Positions 9,918 through 21,480 of a stretch of 64,000 bases of DNA are shown here, one piece after another. The notes beneath the pieces were generated by a model. The model made no database searches. It was not told the DNA's origin and saw only the letters and a list, made by a program, of their open reading frames with translations. Both the position numbers and the translations under genes were made by a program. Position 1 is the first letter of the stretch. Every line of letters starts with the position of its first letter. The DNA is taken from NCBI GenBank assembly GCA_009760855.2, contig WPIO01000006.1, positions 8,208,501 through 8,272,500 on the forward strand. Direction: 5' to 3'. The stretch comes from Cristatella mucedo (Eukaryota > Bryozoa > Phylactolaemata > Cristatellidae).

Positions 9918-11384
9918 TATCGCGCGAAAGATGTCTGCCATTGGCCATTTTTTATACTTTTGAGAGATTAGCAATTGCAAAATAAAACAACCCGTGTAAA
10001 AAATTAAGTAAAAGTGCACTAGGCAGTGTTATCTATTGTTTCACGTTTGATACTTTCATCGCAGAACTACTGGCAGTTGTCTTGAGCCATAAGCAACATA
10101 CCTTACGCTTGTTGATGCTCTACAGTGGATTCCTGCACTCAAGTGGTACTTACCGTAGCCAAATTAGTCCATCCGTTTGTAATTTTCTAGTGCATACTTC
10201 GCAACTCAAGTTGCAGGTGTTCTGCCTGTGCAATACGACGCATATACCTGATACAACGCTGCAGCTAGGTTTGTCGGTCATAAAATGACGACACTGCCAC
10301 GTTACATAGCTTCTCTCTTACCAGCACGGCTCCTTATCAAGCAGCACATTAACTTATGAATCTTGTCAATCACTTTCAGATCCCTCCATTCTGTCGGTTG
10401 GCTTTACCTATCTAAACAGCTGCTGCCGTGACTATCGTAGACAAGGCGTCTTCCTTTCTATCTGGAATCTCTTGACGAGTTCATTAGTTCTCATGCACCA
10501 ACAGCCCGAAACTCTCCACGCATTGACACAAATTGACAGCACATTTCCAGCAAAATAGAAACCCGCCTGATTCTCACACCGTTGGTTTCTTCCACGTACG
10601 TAGTCATAAAAGCACTCTACATGCTACCGCGTCATGATTTTATCTGCAGTAAGTTTACACGGTTCCTTTTTGGCTTGTGGGAAAGTATCGAGACATATAT
10701 TTAGTCCTCCTACTGTCCTGTATAAACGATGTATTATTATAGTCTGCTTGATTGAGGACCAACGTTAGGACTCCACTCTCTACAGACGGAAAAAATTCTT
10801 ATAGGCGTAGTCAAGAATGCTCATGCAAGGATGCATCGCACCGTCCTATTCGCCTAACGACAGTATTTTTTGTGTAACCTGGCAGGAGTTGAAACGAAGC
10901 CTTTGATGACCGCGAATACACGATCACAAATGCTTTTGATACAGAGCACTACTGATCTGCCATTCTCGTGAATGTTCACATCGTGCATAAAGTTACTTTT
11001 TCCTCATTTCTATGCTCGGTTTGAATCCACTCGCAGCTCGCAGATAAATAAAAACCTGTCGGAAGCTTGCAACTCTCAAGAACGATTCAGAAGCATTTCC
11101 GTGGAAGGTTTAAGTGAGAGCGAAAACTATCCGACCGAAGCAAGTTGCTTTAACGAATGCCACTGCAACAGACTCCGATTTGCTGGCTTTTGCACACAAA
11201 AGTCCTCGGTTGCACACCAGAGTCGCACGGCTCCTCGAAATCGATGATGAAGCTTGTGTAGTGCTGCTGCTAGGCAAACGCAGTGACTGGGCAGGTCATT
11301 TTTTTGGAATAGGCAAGTCAGCAAGAGCCGCAGAAGCTCCTCATTAGAAGAAAGAGGCTTCAAGGTCGTGGGCCCGAGCCCTGT
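9918..11384. other. Unassigned sequence
   Basis: No recognisable gene, repeat or RNA. Frames are short and scattered. Confidence 0.5.
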
Positions 11385-11590
11385 CATATGGCACGTACTG
11401 CCAGTGGTCCTGAGAGCTGCTACTTCCATGCTACTCACCACTTCAGCTGCTCTGCTGACTCTGCTATGCTTCTCACTTTTTCTTTGCTGAGTGAGACGAA
11501 GTCTGCTGGCTACCGAATGCGCACTGAAAGCCGCTTAGGCTGTGAGTATGCTATACAGAGCTCTCCCGCGAACACCCACATAGTCTTACC
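11385..11590 (+). mobile_element. L2-B LINE 3' fragment
   Basis: About 200 bp matching the L2-B 3' end ([39 protein letters not shown] frame, CCGCTTAGGCTGTGAG, CACCCACATAGTCTT). Slightly diverged from the copy at 4,440. Confidence 0.8.
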
Positions 11591-12494
<904 letters not shown>

Positions 12495-12497
<3 letters not shown>

Positions 12498-13231
12498 TAG
12501 CTGCAGGTACCAAGGACAGGAAATGCAAAGCTAAATAAACCGCCACCGCAGAATCGACTGCTTTTGCTTCGTAAGCACAGCCAGCGACTGTAAAAAGCAC
12601 TGCCACTGAGCAATCGCCACCAGATGCACATAAAGAGGCTGGCTTCTGCCAGTGCTATACGGTATACCTACTTCCAGGTATCATAGTACTGCACTGTCAC
12701 AGCCAAGTCTACAAAATAAGATCTTACAACGAGCCAAGAAATTGTTGTGCCTAAGTATTGATGAGTTGTGGAACTCTTTGGCAGACCTTTGCAATTTTAT
12801 AAGGTCAAGTTGTGTGCTCGTGAAGGTATCCCTATGCTGTTCACCTCAGGGCTCAGCTGGTTGATGATCGAGTCTATAGAGGTTCGACTCTATTGTTCAC
12901 TCTAGTCCTTGGCCGTCTTTGACAGTAAAGAAACCACTCTTGCAAGTCATGAATGTACACCTCACGGACAACGCAATTAGCTATGGTCCACATTCGTCGG
13001 GGTGGGATAAAGAACTGATGACATAGTGCCAGTACCGAATCATGCTGGCAGCAGCAGCTCCAGCAGCGGTCTCAGCAGCCGTGGAATAGACTGGCCACTA
13101 AGGAAAGTACAGGTCACAGCTACGGGGATGCCAGGTTACGCTGGTAAACGCCAACAGCTAGCTGGCCTTTGTCGGGACAGTGCTGTTTGAGATGGTACAT
13201 ATTCCGGATATAGGAGGTTTATGCCGGATTT
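12495..13231. other. Unassigned sequence
   Basis: Nothing recognised; no frame above about 70 codons has coding character. Confidence 0.45.
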
Positions 13232-13441
13232 ATCTTATGCAACGACAACTACTCTCCCGTTGCCGACTATGGTAAATCTTTTCCAGCAGTCCTGAGTTGC
13301 TACTTCCATGCTACTCACTACCTCAACTGCTCTCCTGACTCTGCTATACTTCCTACTTTCTCTTTGTGAGATGAAGTCTATTGGCTACCGGATGCGTACC
13401 GAAAGCCGCTAAGGCTGTGAGTGTGCTATACAGAGCTCTCA
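13232..13441 (+). mobile_element. L2-B LINE 3' fragment
   Basis: Matches the L2-B 3' end from GCAACGACAACTACTCTCC through the tail CGCTAAGGCTGTGAGTGTGC. Homology stops at CAGAGCTCTCA and a SINE begins almost at once. A small internal deletion removes part of the TTGCGTGAGACG region. Confidence 0.8.
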
Positions 13442-13445
13442 TATA

Positions 13446-13640
13446 CATATTTGTTTGTCCCTGGGTCTAAGCCCACGGCTAAGGTGCTAGTTCTTCAGGA
13501 CCCGAGCGTCGTGGATGCAGTCCTGCAGCTGGCAACCTACTATTGCCCACTGCAAGTAGTGATGACAAGCCATTTAGACTCTTCAGCTGCTGTATAAATG
13601 AGGCTGTAAAAATGAGGCCATTAATTAATTCGAGCTCCTT
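13446..13640 (+). mobile_element. SINE-A copy, degraded head
   Basis: The head contains CCCACGGCTAAGGTGCTAG (A-box-like) and a degenerate B box (GTGGATGCAGTCC). It is followed by the SINE-A tail: ACTGCAAGTAG, AGCCATTTAGACTCTTCAGC and ATGAGGCCATTAATTAATT. It abuts an L2-B fragment. Confidence 0.6.
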
Positions 13641-14255
13641 GCTAATGCTCTCTGCGATGACATTTCTTGTATTGTGACAACATCCACACACTATCTCCTG
13701 AAGCTGCACAAGCCACTTCTTTAACTGCTCCCTGCAGGCGTTAAGCCCAAAAAATGATCCGATCACTAGTACCACCAGCATCATCATCAGTGGCACCGGC
13801 ACCAGCAGTGGCAGCAGCAGCAACAGCCCCCCACACTAGCGCCAGCACCTGAACAACCAATAGGTTCAACAACTGCAATAGCAGCAGCACCAGTTGTCTG
13901 TGGTCAAGCAAATATATGGTAACAAAAAGGCTGGATGCAACTCAGCTAGATGAAACTGATGGACTTTAGAAATGCAACAGCCGTAAAAGCTGGACATAAT
14001 CTGGACACTATAGCCTTTTCATAATGCAACTGAGAAAACCTCACAACTGATCCATTGAAGACAGAGCATGGCAACAAACTGACAGAGTGAGCCATGTAAA
14101 GCAGCACTGATATGACATTCATAGCTTGTTGACTAATCAATAGCAAGGTATTGCCAAGGTGACACAATGGCCATTGCATGGCAACGATCGGCTCTCTCTG
14201 ATCCCACTCCTAGTCGAGAGAGATTACAAGCTAGCCCAAATGCATGTGAATATAT
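13641..14255. other. Unassigned sequence
   Basis: Contains short GCA/CAG-rich runs near 13,790-13,830. No gene is recognised. Confidence 0.45.
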
Positions 14256-15500
14256 AGTATAATATATAATATATATTACATTTTATAAAGCACGATAAGA
14301 TAACTCAATCTCTTTCTAGGCATCTTACATTTGCTGCAAAGAGAACGCAATTAAATGGTGAAAATACCATGCTTAATAAACAACATGAATAACATGGTTA
14401 GGGGCGACATGCATAGGGTCAGCATGCAAAGGTGATTAGTGGCAGTATGCACAGTGTCAGCACACAGTGTCAGCGCGCATGAGCACATAAAGGACGAATT
14501 ACAGGGATCCACTAGATGCTGTCCTAAACAAGTGCATTTTAAGTTTTTTTTAATACGGTTAAGTAAGGGATGTTGTGATGCAAGTCGGGAGTGAGTTCCA
14601 GGCTTTGGGATCATACAAACCAAATGCACGGTCTCCGAAGGATTTGAGGTTTGTACGAGATAGGGGTAAACTGTTAGATTCCGAAAAGCAAGTGGTACGA
14701 CGATTGGCCTGGTGGAGGAGTAGATCTGATAGATAGACTGCAGCCAAAGAATGAAGTGACCTAAAAGTGAGCGACAAAACCTTTAAGTCGATCTGTTGCT
14801 TGACTAGTAGCCAGTGCAGGTCGGCGAAAAGTGGTGCGATGTGGCAACTGCGATGCTCACGACAGACAAGCTTAGCTGTAGTTTTGCACCTGCTATAATC
14901 CCCTGATTGCACATGCCAGTAGGCCAGCAAGCAGTGAGTTACAGAAGTCAAGACTGGATGTGTTATCCTTATCTAAGCAAGCCCTAATTTTAGCAATTTT
15001 ATATAGCTGAAAGTAGGCAGACTTGACTGTGGAGCTAATGTGGTCGTCTAAGGAAAGGTCACTTTGAAACATGACAGCTAGATTTCGTGCAGATTCAATG
15101 GAGATATGCTAGCAGAGACGATTTTGAGCGTTGGCCTTTCCACTTTCTGAATCATACTTGGTTTGCCAATAGCTAGTAAGTTTGTTTTATCGCCATATAT
15201 TTTGAGAAAATTTGCTGCCATCCATGTGTGGATGTCATCAATGTATACAGCAAGGGAATTGAGAGAATTCGAGGTGTTCGAAGGCTGGGAGGGATCAAAG
15301 CCAAAGTACAACTGAGTGTCATCCACATAGATGTGAAAGCCTAGTTTGTGCTTGGAAACCGCATCAGCAAGAGGGAGAGTATAAACGGTGAAAGGAACTG
15401 GACCTAGCACGGAGCCCTGAGGTAACCCATATTTCAGAGGTACCTCGGATGATCTTTGTCCATTCATGTCAATACTACTCTGGAGTCTCCCACTGAGATA
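14256..15500 (-). mobile_element. 5'-truncated L2-A LINE with broken RT
   Basis: On the minus strand the RT frame covers GLPQGSVLGP, then YVDDTQLYFGFDPSQPS, MAANFLKI (about 15,467-15,078), and then a shifted frame with LLADLHWLLVKQQIDLKVLSL and FGDRAFGLYDPKAWNSLPTC (about 14,951-14,559). The catalytic box reads YVDD instead of YADD. The 3' UTR and AT-rich tail end near 14,256. Frameshifts and the missing endonuclease make it inactive. Its 5' end abuts a SINE-A copy. Confidence 0.85.
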
Positions 15501-15511
15501 AATAAATAAAT

Positions 15512-15685
15512 CCTAGCTGATTAAACAGCCTCTTTTTGTATAGCGACGGAAGAGCCTTTACGGCTATCGCCACCGCTTGCTGTGGCGATACGGAATCGCC
15601 CACTGCTGGAATCGAACCTACGACCTCGGGAGCGAGGTCGTGAAAGCAACCACCTTACCTAGTGTGCCATCACGGCTCACCACCT
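15512..15685 (-). mobile_element. Complete tRNA-derived SINE (SINE-A reference copy)
   Basis: Read on the minus strand: tRNA-like head with an A-box region (TGGCACACTAGGTAAGGTGG) and a B box GGTTCGATTCC (plus-strand 15,608-15,618). A body follows, then the tail hairpin AGCCGTAAAGGCT with CGCTATACAAAAAGAGG, ending TTTAATCAGCTAGG and a TTTA-type simple tail. This is the best-preserved SINE-A in the window. Related copies or pieces are at 2,167, 6,205, 13,446, 27,345, 36,298 (and in each tandem unit) and 63,640. Confidence 0.8.
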
Positions 15686-17066
15686 GAACCATTAGAGAGC
15701 AGCACCTGCAGGCAAGAATAGGAGCACACTAGCCGAGCACGACACTTTGACGAAATGACGTCAACCAAGGTATGGGGCCAGGTAGCAGCCATGCAGCAAC
15801 CTATTGGCAGTTTATTATTTATGCAGCAGCACCGGGTTGTGCATCCAAGAGGACTGTGAATCTCGTCCATTCTAAACTACTGCATGTCCACTGGTAAAAA
15901 AGTTTGCCACTAACCACAAATAAAACAAAGTATCTTCATCTTGGACCTAGCAGTGAACATAAATTAATACTGCCTGCCTTGGCCGACACTCAGATATTTG
16001 GTTACATCTCATTGCATACAGGTAGACACCAGCTGAAGGCTTGCAGCTGATGTCACCAAGCTGCAGGGCCTGCTTATTGCTGCTCTGGAAGGGCAGCGGC
16101 TCATACCCAAACTTCCCCTGGCGACGTGATTATTAGCCTTCGCCCAGGGGTGAAGCACAGTGACTATAGCTATCAACCATGCCGACTTGGCCAACGCATG
16201 CATTCCACCGAGCGGCAGTCGTTTTGTCAGTGGTCAGCTAATGCCGGCATGCAGGACGCCGATCTTCAGCATGACCGCTTGCGTCATTGCTCCGCCACCC
16301 ACAAAGATCACAGGACAGCTTGACACCGACAGGTAACGAACGGGCAACTCTCTTGGGCCAATACTCAAGCCATTGAGTCACGGAATCTACATACCCTACA
16401 AGGCGCTGCGATAGGCATGAATGGCACGGAGTATGCTCGCATCACTGCATAAAGCAGCCGCTCTTTATATACTAGCAGCATCACAGCCATGCAGGGAATA
16501 TCGTTTCGCTGGACAGGAGAAGAGTGACGACCATGTCTCGTTGTCACGCCCAGTCAAACGCACTACCACCTGCACAGGAGGCTAAAACACATAGCTGAAA
16601 CTCGGCATCTACCTTCAGTCCACGATCGGCAACAGGCGATCGATTTCTGGCGCAGCACGCAAGAGACAAGTCCTTCACCGCAAACAGCATCGCCCTGCCG
16701 TCCCCATGCGTCGCCAACGACCATAAAAACGGAATGCAGCAGGACTGCTATCGGCACATCTGAACATCCATCGTCTCTACGGACGTGGCAGCCGAAGCAA
16801 ACGGTCCCTCACCCAGTGGTGACCTTAGCAAGGCAGGGGGCAGCCAGTCAAGCACGAAAAAAGATCCATTGGCCAGGAATTCCAGCAGATGCAGTGTCGC
16901 AATCCTGGTGCTGCCTCGAGCTACCGGTCGAGATCCTCTGCTCCTGATCCACTAAAATGCCACGGCCTGCGAAGCTGACGGAGCAATCGCCTCGGCACTT
17001 ACGCTGGGTAAAAAAGGGTTAGGCGGCACCAGAGACTGTGCACCAAATCGCAGCGCTCGCGTGACG
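15686..17066. other. Unassigned sequence, probably 3' flank of ccdc115
   Basis: No gene recognised. On the minus strand the first part next to 17,066 is likely 3' UTR of ccdc115. A CAGC|GTAAGTG donor-like sequence occurs at about 17,002 on that strand. I did not find an obvious AATAAA close to the stop codon. Confidence 0.4.
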
Positions 17067-17798
17067 CTAGGCTTCCCGAACGGCGGCGTCGCCACCGGAG
17101 TCATCCACAGTTTTTGCACCTTCATTTTCCGAGACGTATTCTGCTACAAGCTTCTGCAGCTTCGCTTGCAAACTGGCCAACTCGCAGACGACTGTCAAAG
17201 ACCTCTGAAATGACAGCTGGCTATGCTTCAGCGACTGCGGCACGAGCAGGCCGAACCACTTGAGAGGGTCCTTCGGACCTGCTACAGGCGGCGGCGGAGG
17301 CGGCGAAGAGCCTCCGCGCCTGAGCTGCGGCGGCGCCGAGTCCGAGCGCGAAGCCCTAGTCTCGATCAGAGGACAATCTTCTTCGCCGTCTTCGTCATCG
17401 TCGCCGCCACCGCAGCCACCGAGCTCGGCACGATCGGGTAGGATCTGGTCGTCGCTCGCTCGGGCGCGGATCTGGGCGCAGCCGACCTGACTCGGCGGCG
17501 CTTCGCTGGCGAACGAGATCGACACCAGCGAGAATCCCACGCTGCCGCCAAAGTTCGGCTCAGCGTGATGCTGCACCCTCTTTATGGCGGTCATCTCGCG
17601 CACGTCGTACTGCAAGGCCGTCACGCGCTTGTTGCCCATGCTGTACCTGGCCTTGGCCATGTGAAGGAAGCCGTCTCTCAGTGACGCGTCCAACTGCATC
17701 CGCAGTACGGATATGCTTTCGAGCGTATCAAAATAATCCAAAACTAGGCTGTCCAATTTCTGGCATTGGGAAGAGCTCCGAAACGGGCACTCGCTCAT
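17067..17798 (-). CDS. ccdc115: CCDC115 / Vma22 homologue, V-ATPase assembly factor
   Basis: CCDC115 is the animal counterpart of yeast Vma22. With TMEM199 (Vma12) it helps assemble the V0 sector of the vacuolar H+-ATPase in the ER/ERGIC and so supports organelle acidification. The 243-residue frame shows both conserved blocks of the family: an N-terminal helical block with KLDSLVLDYFDTLE (14-27), AKARYSMG (48-55) and ALQYD (61-65), and a C-terminal block PKDPLKWFGLLVPQSLKHSQ (175-194) followed by a helix (195-222, ELASLQAKLQKL). Between them is a low-complexity linker with an acidic run (133-141) and a proline run (166-171). The human protein is about 180 residues, so linker and C-terminal tail are longer here. 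No intron interrupts the frame. The ATG at 17,798 is the first Met before the conserved block. Confidence 0.93.
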   Translation of the reverse strand: MSECPFRSSSQCQKLDSLVLDYFDTLESISVLRMQLDASLRDGFLHMAKARYSMGNKRVTALQYDVREMTAIKRVQHHAEPNFGGSVGFSLVSISFASEAPPSQVGCAQIRARASDDQILPDRAELGGCGGGDDDEDGEEDCPLIETRASRSDSAPPQLRRGGSSPPPPPPVAGPKDPLKWFGLLVPQSLKHSQLSFQRSLTVVCELASLQAKLQKLVAEYVSENEGAKTVDDSGGDAAVREA

Positions 17799-17950
17799 GG
17801 TCGGCAGATACGTTACGAACGCTGCGACAAATTCGGGCGAATGAGCTAGAGAGGCACTGGCAGCGTTGGACCCATGACGTCAGCCCGCAGCCTAGGGAGG
17901 GGAGGGGAGCGAGCCAGCTGACCGGTTTCAACGCTTCCGGTTACGAGATG
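17799..17950 (-). promoter_or_regulatory. Probable ccdc115 promoter with CRE
   Basis: A perfect palindromic cAMP-response element, TGACGTCA, lies at 17,875-17,882, 77 bp upstream of the start codon. Beyond it are a G-rich GGGAGGGGAGGGG run (about 17,895-17,907), an ETS-type CTTCCGG (17,934-17,940) and a YY1-like GAGATGGCGGG (17,946-17,956). This is the usual content of a CpG-type, often bidirectional, housekeeping promoter. A plus-strand ATG at 17,948 starts only a 24-codon frame, so a divergent gene is possible but not shown. Confidence 0.5.
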
Positions 17951-18022
17951 GCGGGCGCGTCTGCGAGTACCCTTGGCTACATTAACTTTTACTGCTACGT
18001 TCAGCGCGGCAGTCAACATTAA

Positions 18023-20339
18023 TTTATGGTACGATACGTGTTTGTTCTTCATTGAAGTCTGAAGCGTCCATTAGTAAAGCAGCAAAAAAGAATAGCTGAT
18101 TTATGTTTTGGCAAGAGACGCCCTAGCGCCCACCATTCCGCTGCAGCCGGAAATACGGGATTTGACCTGGGTCATTAAGGGCAAGCAAACTATTGCTAGG
18201 AAAAAGCCTGCTACGGTGCCAGCAGCGACTCTGCCAGGAATCAGCTCTATTTTGACTGTGCCCGGATCTCGGTGGCAAGTATGAAGGTCAAGGTAGGCTT
18301 CCCGACTTCCGCTATACAGACTTGGCTGCTTTTCAGCCTTAACCCCTCGGAACTATGAGCGCTCCGCATGTTCCGAGTAAGTAATTTAGTATTAATATTC
18401 TAATTAAAAACCTAACTTAAGGCTGGTTACCCTCAACGCCCACAATTTTGAGATCGGCACGCGTATATTGCTGAAGGTACGGGAAATAATCTGGGCCTTC
18501 GCTCCTGACCAAACCGTTATTACAGGGAGCTACCGATTAGTCTAAGCAGTCCGTGCATCTGCACCCTTTATCTGGCCTGAGAAGCCTGCGGGTTCAATAT
18601 TAGTCCGCGGCGGATGGCATATGGCCAATTACGTGCTAAATAGTGCGACCGAGTGATTGAGCAGGGATAACTTCTCTGGCAAAGATAATTTCATTTCATG
18701 TCATATCTAGTTAAACCGCATTGAAAATGTCTATGCATTTCTCGTTCTTCATACGACACGGGAGACTTTTAGTAGCACCGATTCGCACTTGCCGGTTTTT
18801 CCCGATATAGACGTAGGCATATGTGGCGAGCACTTCTTAGGCTTGATAACGAAACAGAGAGCACGCAACCCTCCTCTTGCCCTTCGGGGAAAGAAACCTT
18901 CAGAAGTACTTTTGCATGCAGTTGGCCTGGTGAAGGTGACTAGCTCCTGTAAAGTCAGACGAGTTCTCGCCAGTCCTTGGCAGGAGGCTTAGAAGTGAAC
19001 GTACTGTAACATTTTGCTGCCAAAACAAACCTATCTGCGAATCAGCGAACGCGGTAAGAAAAAATTCTGGGTCTGAAGTAGATTAGTAGTAGCCGTAAGA
19101 AGAACGTGTTCGCATGCCACGCTAAAATAACTGTATCTCTATTCCGGCGTTATACGACTCGCTGCATGAGAAGATATCACCAATAACTAAAGAAAGATCA
19201 AGTATCCGACTCATGCAAGTACGAAAGAGCACGCTGTTATCAAGCCATATCAGATAAGCACCCAAAAGAAGACAAAAGACTCTTGGCCTCTGGTTAGTGG
19301 GTCTTCCGGTTGTTAGGATTCCGTCAACCATGCACGTGCCAGCGAAGCAAACAGGAAAATAGGCGCATCCACTGAGGTGCTGTGTAAAAATATAGCGATA
19401 TTGAGCTCAGTAACCTTATTACTAGACTGGAATGACGCGAAAATTTCCTAAGGTTAGCCGCACGAAAGAAAGATTCGCTCGGACAGAGCAAAGACTGTTC
19501 GCAATAGGTAAGTTTGTACCCAGGCTGGGTTCGGTTGGCAGGGACTGGACGGCTAAAGTGAGGGTTAGGGTCACCGGCTAGGCCGGGGTCGGACCCTACG
19601 GCATGGCCGGATGTATGCGGCGACGTTTGGTCACCGGGGCTCTTGGGTACGGGAAGTTGGCCAAGTAAGTCGCGGTGTTGGATGCTCCCGGTCTCGCCGA
19701 GTTATGCACCTGGATTCGTGCAGGCGTGCTCCGGCGATGCTGCCACGCACGCAAGGGAACGAGTACCCAAGGCCCGAGCGGAGCTGGATAGCTCGCTCGT
19801 TGTTGACGTGTTTTTATTTCACGTTCCCCGTGTAGCGTGTTCGTGACCCCCCCCCCCGTGTGTTGGCGTCTTTCGGCGGAAGCTTACGACTGTGGTAGTT
19901 GTCGACTCGAACTAGCCAGCAGTTACTCAGCCAGCCGGGTTTTGGACGGCGTACGCTCGTACTGTTGGATTCGGAGTCGGTACAACGACAGGACTGCGGA
20001 AGCCGACTGACCCCAACTTACACGTTTGTTCGTGCTTGCTACGTCGTCTTGCGCCCCCGTAGTCTACTGTGTATAGGACCCTCCCTGTAGACTTGTTTAG
20101 TTCACCCATTTTTGTTGGCGCATGCGTTATCATAAAGAGGTCTAACCTGACGGCCGCTTGTCTTACCCTAGCTCGGCGGCATGGCGGGCGGCATGGCGGG
20201 CGGCAGCGTGGCCGTAGGATGGCGGGGTTTGGCGGGAATTAGCCTCTGACCCCTGGAACCCGGTTACAGCCTGGCTGCAGAGTTTTGCCCCAACTGCGAA
20301 AATGCCTATTGAGTATTGTAGAGTACCTACAAGTATTGC
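18023..20339. other. Unassigned sequence, GC-rich in its second half
   Basis: No gene recognised. 19,530-20,270 is GC-rich with a C10 run near 19,848 and a small duplication GGCATGGCGGGC at about 20,179-20,202. Overlapping frames of about 60-75 codons conflict with one another. It could be an old LTR or other repeat, but I see no paired copy. Confidence 0.4.
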
Positions 20340-21480
20340 GTTACAGAAGTCTAGCCGGACATCATGAACGCATGGACGAGCTAGTCTATGCTGGTATACT
20401 TATCCAGGCAATCCCTGATTCTTGCCATGCTACCTAGGGGAAAGTACGCCGACTTGACTGTGGAGCCGATATAATAATTATTCAGCGGCGAGTCACGTTG
20501 GAGGACGACAACACCGAGACTCCGGACAGAGGCTGCATGACATTTGCTGGTCCAGCCGATTTTGAAGAGGTGGGCTTTCTGGTGTGTGAGCAGCACTTCG
20601 TTGGCCTGTAGTTAGCAAGCTGGTTTTATTATGATTATATTTCAGAATGTTTGCTTCCATTCAAGTGATAGTGTCAGCAATGCATGCTGTAATAGACCTG
20701 AGGGAGTTAGAAATGCTTGCAGGCATGAAAGGATCAGCAAGCGTACAGCTGCGAGTCGTCTGAGTACACTTGAAAGCTTCGATTTCGCTTAGCGATTACA
20801 TCGGCACGAAGATGGGTGTAAACTGTGAAAAGAAGTGAACCTACAACGGATCCCTAGGGCATCTTGTACTCCAACTCCTCAAAGAATGACCGACTTCCAC
20901 TGACATGTCTCCGAATTTTTCCACAGAGATATGACCTAAACCTTTGAAAAACAGTGAATATGACGCCCAGGCGAGATGACTGGTTCTCGAGTAGGATTTG
21001 GGCATCGGTGGCATCAAAAGCTAACACGAGATCGAGTCGAACGAGTAGACAGACTTTACCTTAAGAATTTCAAATAAGGTCTGTATACGCTTAAACAGTG
21101 TTTAATTTTCAGATTTATTTCTTGAAAACCTATGTGGAACGTACTTGCTAGATTTTAGGTTAAGAAATAAGAGTTCTAGAGGTCTGCTGCGAATTGTTTC
21201 GCTGTCTTTGAAAATAGTGATAGTATGGGGACTGAGAGAAAGTTGCTTAATTTCTTATAGTCTAGTGTTGACTTCTTAGTAACTAGCCTCACAAGAGCCA
21301 CTTTGGCAGATACTGGGACTTAACCTGGGGCTAATGACAGATTTACCATGACATTACCATGACAGATCTGGCTAATGACGACAAGGCCATTGTAAAATCC
21401 TGAGAAACTGCTGTATAAAGTAAACTCAAATTGACTTACCGTGTCCTTTGAGGAGAGCGAACTAAAACGCTCGCTGCCTT
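20340..21480 (-). mobile_element. Old, diverged L2-type LINE
   Basis: Reading the minus strand and comparing with the L2-A copy at 56,407-59,045, matching landmarks occur in the same order. These include the CATGGACGAGCTAGTC thumb region (about 20,370), GACTGTGGAGCCGATAT (about 20,455), the GCCCAGGCGAGATGA / GGCATCGGTGGCATCAAAAGC RT core (about 20,965-21,020) and GGGACTTAACCTGGGGCTAATGAC (about 21,316). No long frame survives. Boundaries are approximate. Confidence 0.65.

Noticed and set aside
19558-19580. Telomere-like GGGTTAGGG
   Set aside because: A single occurrence with no tandem repetition.
19530-20270. Possible solo LTR
   Set aside because: No matching second copy, target duplication or polyadenylation arrangement could be shown.
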